Assembly (NCBI GenBank): GCA_045576235.1
Contig: JAZNGA010000033.1
Coordinates: forward strand, 1 to 64,000
Direction of reading: 5' to 3'
From: SIG437 sp045576235
GTDB lineage: Bacteria > Bacillota > Clostridia > UBA1381 > UBA9506
DNA length: 64,000 nucleotides
This document shows, piece after piece, positions 55,077 to 63,886 of this stretch. The notes below the pieces were generated by a model. It saw only the letters and a list, made by a program, of their open reading frames with translations. It had not been told where the DNA came from and did no database searches. The position numbers and the translations under genes are program-made. How positions within the stretch are numbered: position 1 is the stretch's first letter; every line of letters starts with the position of its first letter.

Positions 55077-56377
55077 TAATATAAATCATTTTTTATTAAA
55101 TCTTCAAAGCTTTCGCGTTTGACAACAACTCTTGGTTCTCCGTCTTTTACCATTATGACTGCAGGGCGCGGAATTCTGTTATAATTGCTCGACATTGAAT
55201 AGTTATATGCTCCCGTTGACAAAACTGCCATAATATCGCCGACATTTGATTCAGGGAAAAGAACATCTTTTCCTAAAAGGTCTCCCGATTCACAACATTT
55301 GCCTGCAATTGTCACTCTCTGGTCTTTTGTTGCTTTAGCATTATTTGCAAGCATAAATTCATATTCGGCATCATAGAGAATATATCTTGGGTTGTCAGCC
55401 ATGCCTCCGTCAACAGTGACATATGTGCGCACATCGGGGATTTTTTTAATCGCGCCGATTTTATAGAGTGTTATGCCTGCGGCACCAACGATAGAGCGAC
55501 CTGGCTCCATTATGACTTTTGGAGTTTTTATTCCAAGCTTTGAAGATGTTTCTTTAAAAACCTTGCTAACTATATTAATATATTCATCATATGGAACAGG
55601 ATCGTCAGATTCAACATATCTGATTCCGAAACCGCCGCCTAAATTGACTTCGCTGATAGTGATTCCAAGCTCGCTTTGCAGTTTTGCAGCAAAAGTCAGC
55701 ATAATTTCAGCAGCGCTCTTAAATGGAGAAATATCAAAAATTTGTGAGCCAATATGACAATGTATTCCCAAAACATTAACATTTTCCATTTTTGATGCGG
55801 TTTTAATAATTTCAAATGCTTCACCTGTTTCCAACGCTGTGCCGAATTTTGAATCAATCTGACCCGTCATGATAAAATCGTGAGTGTGAGCATCAATTCC
55901 CGGTTTGATTCTGAAAAGAATATTCGCTTTTTTATTCATTTCTTTACATAAATCATTCAAAAGCTCAAGCTCAAAAATATTATCAACAACAATTCTGCCG
56001 ACACCTAAAGAGAGAGCTTGCCTCAGCTCGTCCTCTGTTTTGTTGTTTCCATGAAAATAAATCTTTTCCATAGGAAAATCTGCTTTAGATGCGGTGTAGA
56101 GCTCGCCGCCTGAAACGACATCCAGTCCAAACCCTTCCTCTTTTACGATTTTGCACATTGAGAGTGTGCAAAAGGTTTTTGATGCATAAAGAATCATTCC
56201 GTTTCCATCATAATATTTTTCAAGTGCATCTTTATAAGCTCTGCAGTTTTTCCTTATTAAATTTTCGTCCATAACATAAAGCGGAGTTCCATAGTTTTTT
56301 GCAAGCTCAACTGTGTCACATCCACCTATGGTCAGATGATTTTTTTCGTTTGTTGATAAGTTTTCGTGTAATAACAT
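55076..56377 (-). CDS. lysA: Diaminopimelate decarboxylase
   Basis: Last step of lysine synthesis (meso-DAP to L-lysine). 433 residues, PLP fold III: MILYASKTF with the PLP lysine, GVGRIVVDN, HCHIGSQI, VNLGGGFGI, EPGRSIVG and the C-terminal CCESGD catalytic Cys motif with GAYNYSM. AGGGG before the ATG. No other DAP-pathway gene adjacent. Confidence 0.96.
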   Translation of the reverse strand: MLLHENLSTNEKNHLTIGGCDTVELAKNYGTPLYVMDENLIRKNCRAYKDALEKYYDGNGMILYASKTFCTLSMCKIVKEEGFGLDVVSGGELYTASKADFPMEKIYFHGNNKTEDELRQALSLGVGRIVVDNIFELELLNDLCKEMNKKANILFRIKPGIDAHTHDFIMTGQIDSKFGTALETGEAFEIIKTASKMENVNVLGIHCHIGSQIFDISPFKSAAEIMLTFAAKLQSELGITISEVNLGGGFGIRYVESDDPVPYDEYINIVSKVFKETSSKLGIKTPKVIMEPGRSIVGAAGITLYKIGAIKKIPDVRTYVTVDGGMADNPRYILYDAEYEFMLANNAKATKDQRVTIAGKCCESGDLLGKDVLFPESNVGDIMAVLSTGAYNYSMSSNYNRIPRPAVIMVKDGEPRVVVKRESFEDLIKNDLY

Positions 56378-56402
56378 TTTTTTCCCCTTGTGTTTATTAT
56401 GA

Positions 56403-57497
56403 TTATTTTAATAATTTTAAGAAAATTTTATATTCGTCTTCTTCTGTAACATCCCATGGGCATGAAGCAACATTTTTTGATTTAATCGTCTTTGAAGCAA
56501 ATAGTTTTGCTTCATCATCTGTAATGATTTTTCTATCTGGCATAAGCTGATTTAAAATCTTGTCAAATTCTAAAATGCTGTTAAGTCCCAAACAGCCTAA
56601 AAGCTCTGTTACGAGGTTGTGATTTATCTTGTCGCAATGTTCAACAAAAGCCGAGAGTAAAACGCCATTAGCATTTCCGTGCGTGAGGCTTTTGTAATAT
56701 GTTAAAGGATATCCCATTGAATGAACAATAGTTGTTCCGGTCTGTGCAATAGCAACACCTGCATAGGTTGACGCTAAAAGAAGATTTTCTCTGTCGTGAA
56801 AACGGAGGTTGCCTTCAAGAAGAGAGGGAAGAGCTTTTCCCCATAGCTTCAAAGCTTTCGTGGCATATAACTCGGAAAAAACATTGGTCCTGTTATTTAA
56901 AATGCTTTCCAGTGCGTGTGAGAGCGCGTCAACGGCTGTGTCAATCGTGATCGACATAGGAAGAGACAAAGTATATTTTGCATCTAAAAAAGCAATCTTC
57001 ATAAATGTGTCGTTTGTAGAAAAACTAACCTTTGTTTCTTTGCTGTCAACTGTCAGAACGGAATATTGTGTGACCTCGCTGCCTGTCCCTGCAGTCGTTG
57101 GAATTGCAATGATGGGGAGTGGTTTGTTTTTCTGCTCACCATCAAAAATCTGCATCGGAGACAGGTCGTTAGTTGCATACATCGAAATTGCTTTTGCAGC
57201 ATCTAAAGGAGAGCCACCGCCTATTGCAACAATAAAATCAGCATTTGTTTCTTTTGCAAATTTACCGCCCTCATAGCAATTTTCAACCGTGGGATTATTT
57301 AAAACCTTGTCAAAAATGCTGTAGGAAATGTTGTTTTCTTTCAGGGCGTAAATAACATCATCTAAAGCCCCGCTGAATTTAGCGCTTGTTTTTCCCGTTA
57401 CAATTAATGCTTTTTTGCCGAAGCGTTTAAAGAGTGATGCATTTTTTAAAACACAATTTTCACCCGAATATATATTTGTTGGCATATAAAAGCTCAT
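56403..57497 (-). CDS. Iron-containing alcohol dehydrogenase
   Basis: 364 residues. NAD-binding GGGSPLDAAKAIS, the PTTAGTGSEVT segment, then the metal residues in DTAVDALSHALES and HGNANGVLLSAFVEHC. Reduces an aldehyde or oxidises an alcohol; substrate unknown. Transcribed toward lysA, with 25 bp between, so likely one unit with rapZ upstream. Confidence 0.93.
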   Translation of the reverse strand: MSFYMPTNIYSGENCVLKNASLFKRFGKKALIVTGKTSAKFSGALDDVIYALKENNISYSIFDKVLNNPTVENCYEGGKFAKETNADFIVAIGGGSPLDAAKAISMYATNDLSPMQIFDGEQKNKPLPIIAIPTTAGTGSEVTQYSVLTVDSKETKVSFSTNDTFMKIAFLDAKYTLSLPMSITIDTAVDALSHALESILNNRTNVFSELYATKALKLWGKALPSLLEGNLRFHDRENLLLASTYAGVAIAQTGTTIVHSMGYPLTYYKSLTHGNANGVLLSAFVEHCDKINHNLVTELLGCLGLNSILEFDKILNQLMPDRKIITDDEAKLFASKTIKSKNVASCPWDVTEEDEYKIFLKLLK

Positions 57498-57518
57498 AAA
57501 AAGCCTCCTGACTTGTGT

Positions 57519-58373
57519 CTATAAGGAAATATCTCTGTGAGCAACTGCTGTGTAATAGTTTTTGCTTCTTAAAAATTCTCCCAACTCTTCAGCTAATGCA
57601 ACGGAGCGGTGTTTGCCACCGGTGCAACCTATGCTGATAACAAGCTGAGGTTTTCCTTCTTCAATATATTGAGGAAGCAGGAATTCAACTAAAGAATGAA
57701 GATGAGAAATAAACTCTTTTGTCACATCCCAGCGCATCACATAATCACGAACATCATCATCAAGACCTGTGTGTTCTTTTAAATTTTCTTCATAGAATGG
57801 ATTCGGAAGAAACCTCACATCGAGCATTAAATCGCTATCAAGCGGGATTCCGCGTTTAAAACCGAAGGAAAGAACCGTGATGTTAATATTTTCCAATTTT
57901 TTTCGTTTATCAAAAATGTCTTGGATTTTCTCCTTGAGCTGATTTGAATTAAGCCCCGAAGTGTCAATAATGTAGTCTGATTTCTTTCTTATTGAATAAA
58001 GAAGCTCGCGTTCAAAATCAATTCCGTCAACAACGCGTCCGCCCTTCGAATGAGGGTGTTTTCTGCGGGTTTCTTTATATCTTTTTATAATAGATTCATC
58101 ACTTGCTTCTAAAAAAAGCACTTCACATTGTTCGCCGCTTTTTTTGATTTCAAAAATTTCATTTGCAAGTTTTTTAATCAAATCACCGCTTCGTGCATCA
58201 ACAACAAATGCAATTTTGTCCATATTCATATTAGAATTCTGACATAATGTTATAAAATTGCGGACAAGTGTGGGCGGCATATTATCAATACAATAATATC
58301 CTATATCTTCCAAGATGTGAATTGCAGAGCTTTTTCCTGCACCCGATAAACCCGTAACGATGATATATTGCAT
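57519..58373 (-). CDS. rapZ: RNase adapter / nucleotide-binding protein RapZ (YvcJ)
   Basis: 284 residues: Walker A GLSGAGKSSA at 8-17, the DVRFLPNPF motif, HTGLDDDVRDYV and the C-terminal SIGCTGGKHRSVALAE. In Bacillus YvcJ is linked to competence and in E. coli RapZ controls amino-sugar synthesis. The usual neighbours yvcK and whiA are not here. GGGAG before the ATG. Confidence 0.95.
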   Translation of the reverse strand: MQYIIVTGLSGAGKSSAIHILEDIGYYCIDNMPPTLVRNFITLCQNSNMNMDKIAFVVDARSGDLIKKLANEIFEIKKSGEQCEVLFLEASDESIIKRYKETRRKHPHSKGGRVVDGIDFERELLYSIRKKSDYIIDTSGLNSNQLKEKIQDIFDKRKKLENINITVLSFGFKRGIPLDSDLMLDVRFLPNPFYEENLKEHTGLDDDVRDYVMRWDVTKEFISHLHSLVEFLLPQYIEEGKPQLVISIGCTGGKHRSVALAEELGEFLRSKNYYTAVAHRDISL

Positions 58374-58498
58374 TTTTCTCCCTCATTTTCTAAAAGTTAA
58401 TATATACTTTAATATTTTATCATATTTTGAACAAAAAGTAAAAGCTTTTTAGAAAAAAATTTTTTAATAAATGTAAGAATAGTTTTGGGAAAAATTTG

Positions 58499-58527
58499 TT
58501 GATTTATAAAACCTATTGTGATATACT
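58499..58527 (+). promoter_or_regulatory. Promoter of the broken GNAT gene
   Basis: TTGATT (58499-58504), 17-bp spacer, TATACT (58522-58527). The rest of 58374-58606 shows nothing further. Confidence 0.6.
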
Positions 58528-58606
58528 GAAAAAAGGGTGGATTGGCTGATGGTATATATCAAATTGAGGTCTTTTGCCCATTAATTTTTTTTGAAATCAG
58601 AGTGAT

Positions 58607-58992
58607 ATGATGGAGATATATTTACTTGAGGAAAGAGACAAGAAAACATATTTTGATGACATATTTCAAATGCTCAAAAAAGTGATAAAGACTTTATTCC
58701 ACCGCTTTCAAAACGAAGCTCGACGACTCATGCAAATTTTAAAACGGAAAATGATGACTTTGAGGATCAATCATCAATTCTTACATATCTTAAAGATATG
58801 ATTCGGCAAAACATTCTTGTATGTACTGAAGACGATGAGCTTTTGAGCTTTGTATCTTTTAAGGAAAACTATGCCTGTGATTATTTTGGAATAGAAAATG
58901 GTTCAAACATTTACATATCAACCCTTGTTTTAGATGAAAACGACAGAGGAAATGGGATTGACACAATATATTTTGCTAAAATAAGAAGATAA
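58607..58992 (+). pseudogene. GNAT acetyltransferase, frameshifted and truncated
   Basis: Starts MMEIYLLEERDKKTYFDDIF; at an A6 run (within CTCAAAAAAGTG, near 58680) the frame must shift by -1 to continue SDKDFIPPLSKRSS and so on to ISTLVLDENDRGNGI. After that, at the acetyl-CoA-binding RGxG region, the protein ends after a few residues (IYFAKIRR) instead of the further 60 or so expected. A frameshift and a truncation together argue for a dead gene. Confidence 0.8.
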
Positions 58993-59020
58993 AATTTTGA
59001 AAAAGAAAGAGGTTTTTAAC

Positions 59021-60346
59021 ATGTTAAAAGCAGGATTTTACGAGAAAAACATAACACCGCCGCTTGGATGTGACATTCCGGGATTTTTCACTCCTCGTGT
59101 GGCTGATGATGTGCTCACTGATTTATATGCAAGAGCAGCTGTTGTGGACGACGGCAACGAAAAGGTTGCGATGCTTGCGCTTGATATTTGTGGTGTGACT
59201 GCGGCGATTTCAAATGCGATAATCGAAAGAATTCATGAATATACGGGAATTAAGAAAGAAAATATTCTGATTTGCGCAACCCATCTTCACACAGGAGGTC
59301 CTGTGGGACTTGCTGTTGAAACATTCACAAGGGATGACAAGGAATATGAGAAAATGATGATTCGCTTAGCGGCAGATAGCGTTACACTTGCAAATCGCAG
59401 ACTGAAGCCGATGACAGCAAAATATGCTCAAGGTCATGTTGATTCAATCTCTTTTGTCAGAAACTTCACAATGGAGGGCGGATATGTTATGACCAACCCT
59501 GAGGTTGGAAGACCTGACATAATCGGACCGTGCACTGAGATTGACCCTGAAGTTCCTGTTTTAGTCTTCTGTGACGAAGTAGACAAGCCGTGTGGTGCGG
59601 TAATTGCTTTTGCTTGCCATCAGGACTGTCTCTGTGGTGAAAAAACAGCTTACAGCACAGATTTTGCAGGCGTGATGGATAAAGAGCTCAAAAAAGAATA
59701 TGGCAGAGATTTTGTTTCTGTCTTCTTTGAAGGAACCTGCGGAAACATAAATCATTATGATGTTAATGCAAAAGAGCCGATAACATTAGAGCATCACAGG
59801 AAGATGGGAAGAATTTTAGCCGCAGAAATCAAATCGATTATTCCTGAGGCTGAAGCTTTAAAAGACCAGAAAATCAAAGTCAAGAAGGAAAAACTCACAT
59901 TAAACAAGAGATTGTTTACAGATGAGCAGATTAAAGCAGCTCACGAACTAATAAAGGCAAGTGAAGGAAAGACGATTGAATATACGGAGTTTAATCCTGA
60001 AAGCGAGTTTTTCCAGTTTCATTATGCACACAGAGCAATTAAATATATGAAAAATCCTGAAAAGACATATGATTTAGAAGTTCAGGTGATAAAAATCGGT
60101 GACTTTTTGCTTTATGCAACACCTTGCGAAATGTTTGTTCAGTTTGGCTTGGAGATTAAGAAAAATGCGCCGACTGATAAGCGCATGGTTGTCGAACTCG
60201 CGTTTGACTATATTGGCTATCTCCCGACAAAAGATTTATTTCAGCCGACAGTTTATGAATCGACTCTTCCGACTTGCATGTTTGAGCCTGAGGGTGGTCA
60301 CATCATAGCAAATAAGCTTATTGAAATGGGTAAAGAAATTTTTTGA
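59021..60346 (+). CDS. Neutral/alkaline ceramidase-like hydrolase
   Basis: 441 residues from the ATG at 59021 (AAAGAGG upstream; a TTG at 58997 is inferior). It matches the N-terminal domain of the neutral/alkaline non-lysosomal ceramidase family: FYEKNITPPLG, DLYARAAVVDDG, CATHLHTGGP (zinc His), ACHQDCLCGE and FEGTCGNINH. No signal peptide, so it is probably cytoplasmic and acts on some amide or ester; true ceramide hydrolysis is unproven. Similar stand-alone copies are common in carbohydrate-using gut bacteria. Confidence 0.85.
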   Translation: MLKAGFYEKNITPPLGCDIPGFFTPRVADDVLTDLYARAAVVDDGNEKVAMLALDICGVTAAISNAIIERIHEYTGIKKENILICATHLHTGGPVGLAVETFTRDDKEYEKMMIRLAADSVTLANRRLKPMTAKYAQGHVDSISFVRNFTMEGGYVMTNPEVGRPDIIGPCTEIDPEVPVLVFCDEVDKPCGAVIAFACHQDCLCGEKTAYSTDFAGVMDKELKKEYGRDFVSVFFEGTCGNINHYDVNAKEPITLEHHRKMGRILAAEIKSIIPEAEALKDQKIKVKKEKLTLNKRLFTDEQIKAAHELIKASEGKTIEYTEFNPESEFFQFHYAHRAIKYMKNPEKTYDLEVQVIKIGDFLLYATPCEMFVQFGLEIKKNAPTDKRMVVELAFDYIGYLPTKDLFQPTVYESTLPTCMFEPEGGHIIANKLIEMGKEIF

Positions 60347-60467
60347 TGTTTAAACAGGTGATTTTAATGCACTGCAATATTAAACCGGCGGTGCAAGCTT
60401 TAACATAAATATTTTTCGGAGAACATATAAATTATTATCTTAATTTATAGTTTAAAGGGGATTATTT

Positions 60468-61175
60468 ATGTCAATGCTTTTTTATCTTTTCTATCTTTTG
60501 AGATATGGTGCATTTCTGCTTTCATATGTTTCGCACGGAAATGCGTTTCCAAAACCACTTTCACCAAAAGAAGAAGATGAGCTTTTAGTTCTTGTTCAGA
60601 ACGGAGATGAAGAAGCAAAAGATAAACTTATTGAACACAACTTAAGATTAGTTGCCCACATAGCAAAAAAATATTCGCTAAACACAGGAATTGATGCAGA
60701 TGACTTGATTTCTGTAGGTACAATAGGCTTGATTAAGGCTGTAAATTCCTATAATGGAAGGAAAAGTGTTCGACTGGCTACATATGCGGCACGATGCATT
60801 GAAAATGAAATGTTGATGATGATGCGAAGTGCAAAAAAGACTTCAAAGGAGATATCTTTAAACGAAAGCCTGGGTGGAGATTCAGACGGAAGCGAAGTCA
60901 CTTTGATGGATATCTTATCTGTTGATGACGATGATGTCATTGACGAGGTGAGCCTTGGCATAGAGTCAAAAAAACTATATGAAGCTATTGAAAATTGCCT
61001 AAGCAGCAGGGAGCGACAGATAATAATCTTAAGATATGGTCTTATTTCAAAGCCATACACACAGCGCGAGATAGCAAAAAAACTAAAAATTTCGCGTTCA
61101 TATGTTTCGAGAATTGAGAAAAAGGCGCTTTCTAAAATGAACAAATATTTTATCAGTAAAGAGGGAGTTAATTGA
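60468..61175 (+). CDS. sigK: RNA polymerase sporulation sigma factor SigK
   Basis: 235 residues with sigma-70 region 2 (NLRLVAHIAKKYS, then DLISVGTIGLIKAVNSYN, LATYAARCIENEMLM) and region 4 (YTQREIAKKLKISRSYVSRI). The hydrophobic N-terminus (MSMLFYLFYLLRYGAFLLSY) is the pro-sequence that keeps pro-sigma-K inactive until cleaved. The reading frame is uninterrupted, so there is no skin element. It acts late in the mother cell. The CDF gene overlaps its stop (TTGA). A CATATAAAT box lies at 60423-60431 but I cannot define a promoter. Confidence 0.93.
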   Translation: MSMLFYLFYLLRYGAFLLSYVSHGNAFPKPLSPKEEDELLVLVQNGDEEAKDKLIEHNLRLVAHIAKKYSLNTGIDADDLISVGTIGLIKAVNSYNGRKSVRLATYAARCIENEMLMMMRSAKKTSKEISLNESLGGDSDGSEVTLMDILSVDDDDVIDEVSLGIESKKLYEAIENCLSSRERQIIILRYGLISKPYTQREIAKKLKISRSYVSRIEKKALSKMNKYFISKEGVN

Positions 61176-62338
61176 TTAAATTAATCATAAAAGCTTTTAT
61201 TAAAGACAGAGATAATTTAACTGACAAAAATGTCAGAGCTCAATATGGAATGATTTCGGGTGCGATGGGAATTGTTTTGAATCTGATTTTGTTTTTGGTT
61301 AAGCTGTTTTCGGGATTTGCGATTAACTCTATCGCAGTAATATCCGATAGTTTTAATAATTTGTCTGATATGGGGTCGTCTTTGGTTGCTGCAATAGGCA
61401 TCAAAATGAGCAACCGCAGACCTGATAAGGAGCATCCTTTCGGACATGGCAGAATTGAATATATTTCCGCGTTGATAGTTTCGTTTATGATTTTCCTTGT
61501 TGGATTTGAACTTTTTAAAGGCTCACTTGAAAAAATATTTAATCCGACTTTGGTCGAGGCTTCACTTGTTCCGATTTTGATTCTTTGTTTATCGGTTTTA
61601 GTGAAAGTCTGGATGTTTGTTTATAACAGATATATTGGAAAGTTAATTAACTCAAATGTGATTTTAGCAACAGCTCAAGACAGCTTAAACGACAGCTTTG
61701 CGACAATTTCTGTTATTTGTGCAACAATCCTCAGCGTGAAAATCAGTTTTCCGCTTGACGGGATTTTTGGTTGCATCGTTTCAGCCATGATTTGCTGGAC
61801 GGGTTTTTCTGTCGCAAAAGATACTATTGGAATTTTGCTTGGAACTCCGCCTGACAGCGAAATGGTGAAGGAAATTTCCGAAATCATTTTGTCAAAAGAA
61901 AATATCGTAGGAATTCATGACCTTATTGTTCATGATTACGGTCCCGGCAGAATTATGGCGTCAGTGCACGCAGAAGTGCCAAATGATGCCAACATAGAGA
62001 CTATCCATGAAGTGATAGACTGGACAGAAAAACACATTGAAGAAAGGCTTGGAGTTCATATTGTTATCCACATGGACCCAATTTCTGTAAATTGTGAGAG
62101 AACAAATAAGATTAAGGAAATTGTCACAAGTATCGTTAAAGAAATAAATGAAGCTTTTGATATTCATGATTTTCGTATGACTGACGGAGAACATAACATA
62201 AACCTTATTTTTGACCTTGAGGTTCCTTGTGAAACTGGGCAAAAAGAAAGGGAAGATGCGCTTTGTGCCATCAAGTCAAAGCTTAAAGAAGAAGATGAAA
62301 AATTTAATGCTGTAATTATTGTAGATAATAAATATTAA
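61172..62338 (+). CDS. Cation diffusion facilitator transporter
   Basis: 388 residues; six membrane segments and a C-terminal cytoplasmic domain. The metal site is present: SDSFNNLSDMGSS and PDKEHPFGHGRIEY; the second DxxxD site AQDSLNDSFA follows. Exports Zn2+, Mn2+ or Fe2+; specificity cannot be read. The TTG start overlaps the sigK stop by three bases, suggesting translational coupling, an odd pairing for a metal exporter. Confidence 0.92.
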   Translation: MIKLIIKAFIKDRDNLTDKNVRAQYGMISGAMGIVLNLILFLVKLFSGFAINSIAVISDSFNNLSDMGSSLVAAIGIKMSNRRPDKEHPFGHGRIEYISALIVSFMIFLVGFELFKGSLEKIFNPTLVEASLVPILILCLSVLVKVWMFVYNRYIGKLINSNVILATAQDSLNDSFATISVICATILSVKISFPLDGIFGCIVSAMICWTGFSVAKDTIGILLGTPPDSEMVKEISEIILSKENIVGIHDLIVHDYGPGRIMASVHAEVPNDANIETIHEVIDWTEKHIEERLGVHIVIHMDPISVNCERTNKIKEIVTSIVKEINEAFDIHDFRMTDGEHNINLIFDLEVPCETGQKEREDALCAIKSKLKEEDEKFNAVIIVDNKY

Positions 62339-62355
62339 AAAATCTAAAAAAAACC

Positions 62356-62384
62356 TTTACATTGCAAAAAAAGTGTGTTATAAT
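62356..62384 (+). promoter_or_regulatory. rpsO promoter
   Basis: TTTACA (62356-62361), 17-bp spacer, TATAAT (62379-62384). Confidence 0.85.
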
Positions 62385-62390
62385 TTACAA

Positions 62391-62475
62391 TGCTTGTTTT
62401 TGACAAGGCATAATTTTCCGTTGCTAGGTTTTTGGCGTCACCTCCGCAGGTTGGCCTTATGCTTGGCTTCAGGAG
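62391..62475 (+). promoter_or_regulatory. Structured 5' leader of rpsO
   Basis: TGCTTGT (62391-62397) can pair with ACAAGGCA (62403-62410); alternatively GCATAA (62408-62413) pairs with TTATGC (62457-62462), enclosing GGC/GCC and an ACCT-CCGC-AGGT hairpin (62440-62451). Two competing folds ahead of rpsO are typical of S15 autoregulation; that role is inferred. Confidence 0.6.
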
Positions 62476-62498
62476 TAAAAATTTAAGGAGGTTTCATC

Positions 62499-62768
62499 AT
62501 GAGTATGAAAACAGAACAGAAACAGGAAATCATTGCAAAATACAAATTGCATGACACAGACACAGGTTCTCCGGAAGTGCAGATTGCAATTCTCACAGAG
62601 AGAATCAACCACTTAAATCAGCATCTTAAAGAATTTAAGAAAGACCATCATTCGAGAAGAGGTCTTCTTAAGATGGTTGGTCAGCGCCGTGGTCTTTTAA
62701 ACTATCTTGTAAAAGTTGACATTGAAAGATACCGTGCTATCATCGAAAAGCTGAATTTAAGAAAATAA
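62499..62768 (+). CDS. rpsO: 30S ribosomal protein S15
   Basis: 89 residues, full length. KYKLHDTDTGSPEVQIAILTE and the HSRRGLLKMVGQRRGLLNYL core (16S rRNA contacts) are intact. AAGGAGG precedes the ATG. Own promoter, leader and terminator. Confidence 0.98.
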   Translation: MSMKTEQKQEIIAKYKLHDTDTGSPEVQIAILTERINHLNQHLKEFKKDHHSRRGLLKMVGQRRGLLNYLVKVDIERYRAIIEKLNLRK

Positions 62769-62782
62769 TTTGTCAATAAAAG

Positions 62783-62824
62783 GTGCCACGTTACTGCATT
62801 TTCGCTGACGTGGTATTTTTTTGT
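62783..62824 (+). terminator. rpsO terminator
   Basis: GCCACGT / ACGTGGT stem with a larger loop, followed by T7. Confidence 0.8.
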
Positions 62825-62914
62825 CAAAAAGTTTCCCATTAGGTCTTTTAATTTTCTTTTTTATATGTTATAATGTAGTTGAAACAAATGATGACTTTAA
62901 CAGGATGGTATGAA

Positions 62915-63886
62915 ATGATTGTTAGTTCTGAGGCGCTCTTTAATTCTTCGGAATGTTTTTTAGTGCCGAATATTGTTGCAAACAATTTAATACAAGAAGG
63001 CCGCCCTGTTTACATAGCGGTTTATCTTTATGCCCTCTGTCAATATAACAGCGGAAATCATAACATTTCAAACAAAGGAATTGCAGATGCTCTTAAGGTT
63101 AGTGTCATAGATGTTGTGAACGCTTTTTTGTTTTTTAATTCAAAGGGTTTCTTAAAAATTCATAATTTTAAAAGCATAGATGATGCAGAATTCGACATCG
63201 AATTTTTAGGAACGGGAAGTTATTCTAAAAAAACATCCGGAGCTTTTCGCCCGAGCTATAAGACAGAAGAAATCGTCAGGAATTTAAACGATAATTCAAG
63301 ACTTTCTGGAATGTATAAAATGGTGAGTCAGATTTTAGGCAAAAATCTGAGCACGGCAGACATTGAGCTTTTATATTCTTTTTATGATTTTTATGCACTT
63401 CCGGTTGAGGTTATTCTTGTTCTGATTGAATATTTTGTTTCAAAGGGAAAGCGCTCGTTAAAGGCTATAGAAAAAGAAGTTGCTAAATGGGCAAACGCAG
63501 GAGTTGACAGTGTCAGAAAAGCCAAGAACTATATAAAAAAGCGGGAAGAGTTCCTGAGTTATGCCTATAGGATTCGTTCTTTAGTGGGAATTAACGAGAG
63601 AAAGCTTTCCGAAAAAGAACTGTTTTTCATTAATAAATGGCAAAATGAATATAAAGCAACTGAAGATGATGTGAAAAAAGCATTTGAAATCACTGTGGAC
63701 AAAACAGGTAAGCTCTCATTTGCATATATGGATGCTGTTTTGCGTTCGAATTTAACAACACCTGAATCAAAAACCGTTACGCAAAAGAAGCCTGCACAAA
63801 AAAATGGCTCAAAATATAATTTTGATGCACTTCAGAAAAAAGCTTTTGAAAACATCAATAAAATTAGTAGTGGAGGTGGCTGCTGA
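62915..63886 (+). CDS. DnaD-domain replication protein
   Basis: About 323 residues from the ATG at 62915 (AGGATGG upstream). The earlier TTG at 62879 sits next to a TATAAT-like box (about 62867-62872), so it would be leaderless. The N-terminal part is winged-helix-like (FLVPNIVANNLI, NKGIADALKVS); two DnaD/DnaB C-terminal-type domains follow (LSTADIELLYSFYDF and LSEKELFFINKWQNE). Such proteins load the replicative helicase with DnaI. The next gene overlaps its stop by one base (TGATG). Confidence 0.85.
   Translation: MIVSSEALFNSSECFLVPNIVANNLIQEGRPVYIAVYLYALCQYNSGNHNISNKGIADALKVSVIDVVNAFLFFNSKGFLKIHNFKSIDDAEFDIEFLGTGSYSKKTSGAFRPSYKTEEIVRNLNDNSRLSGMYKMVSQILGKNLSTADIELLYSFYDFYALPVEVILVLIEYFVSKGKRSLKAIEKEVAKWANAGVDSVRKAKNYIKKREEFLSYAYRIRSLVGINERKLSEKELFFINKWQNEYKATEDDVKKAFEITVDKTGKLSFAYMDAVLRSNLTTPESKTVTQKKPAQKNGSKYNFDALQKKAFENINKISSGGGC

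Noticed and set aside
60369..60408. Tiny ORF (12 residues) after AGGTG, before sigK
   Set aside because: Too short and without a conserved attenuator-type composition or terminator; the GCACTGC/GCGGTGC hairpin it contains has no T run.
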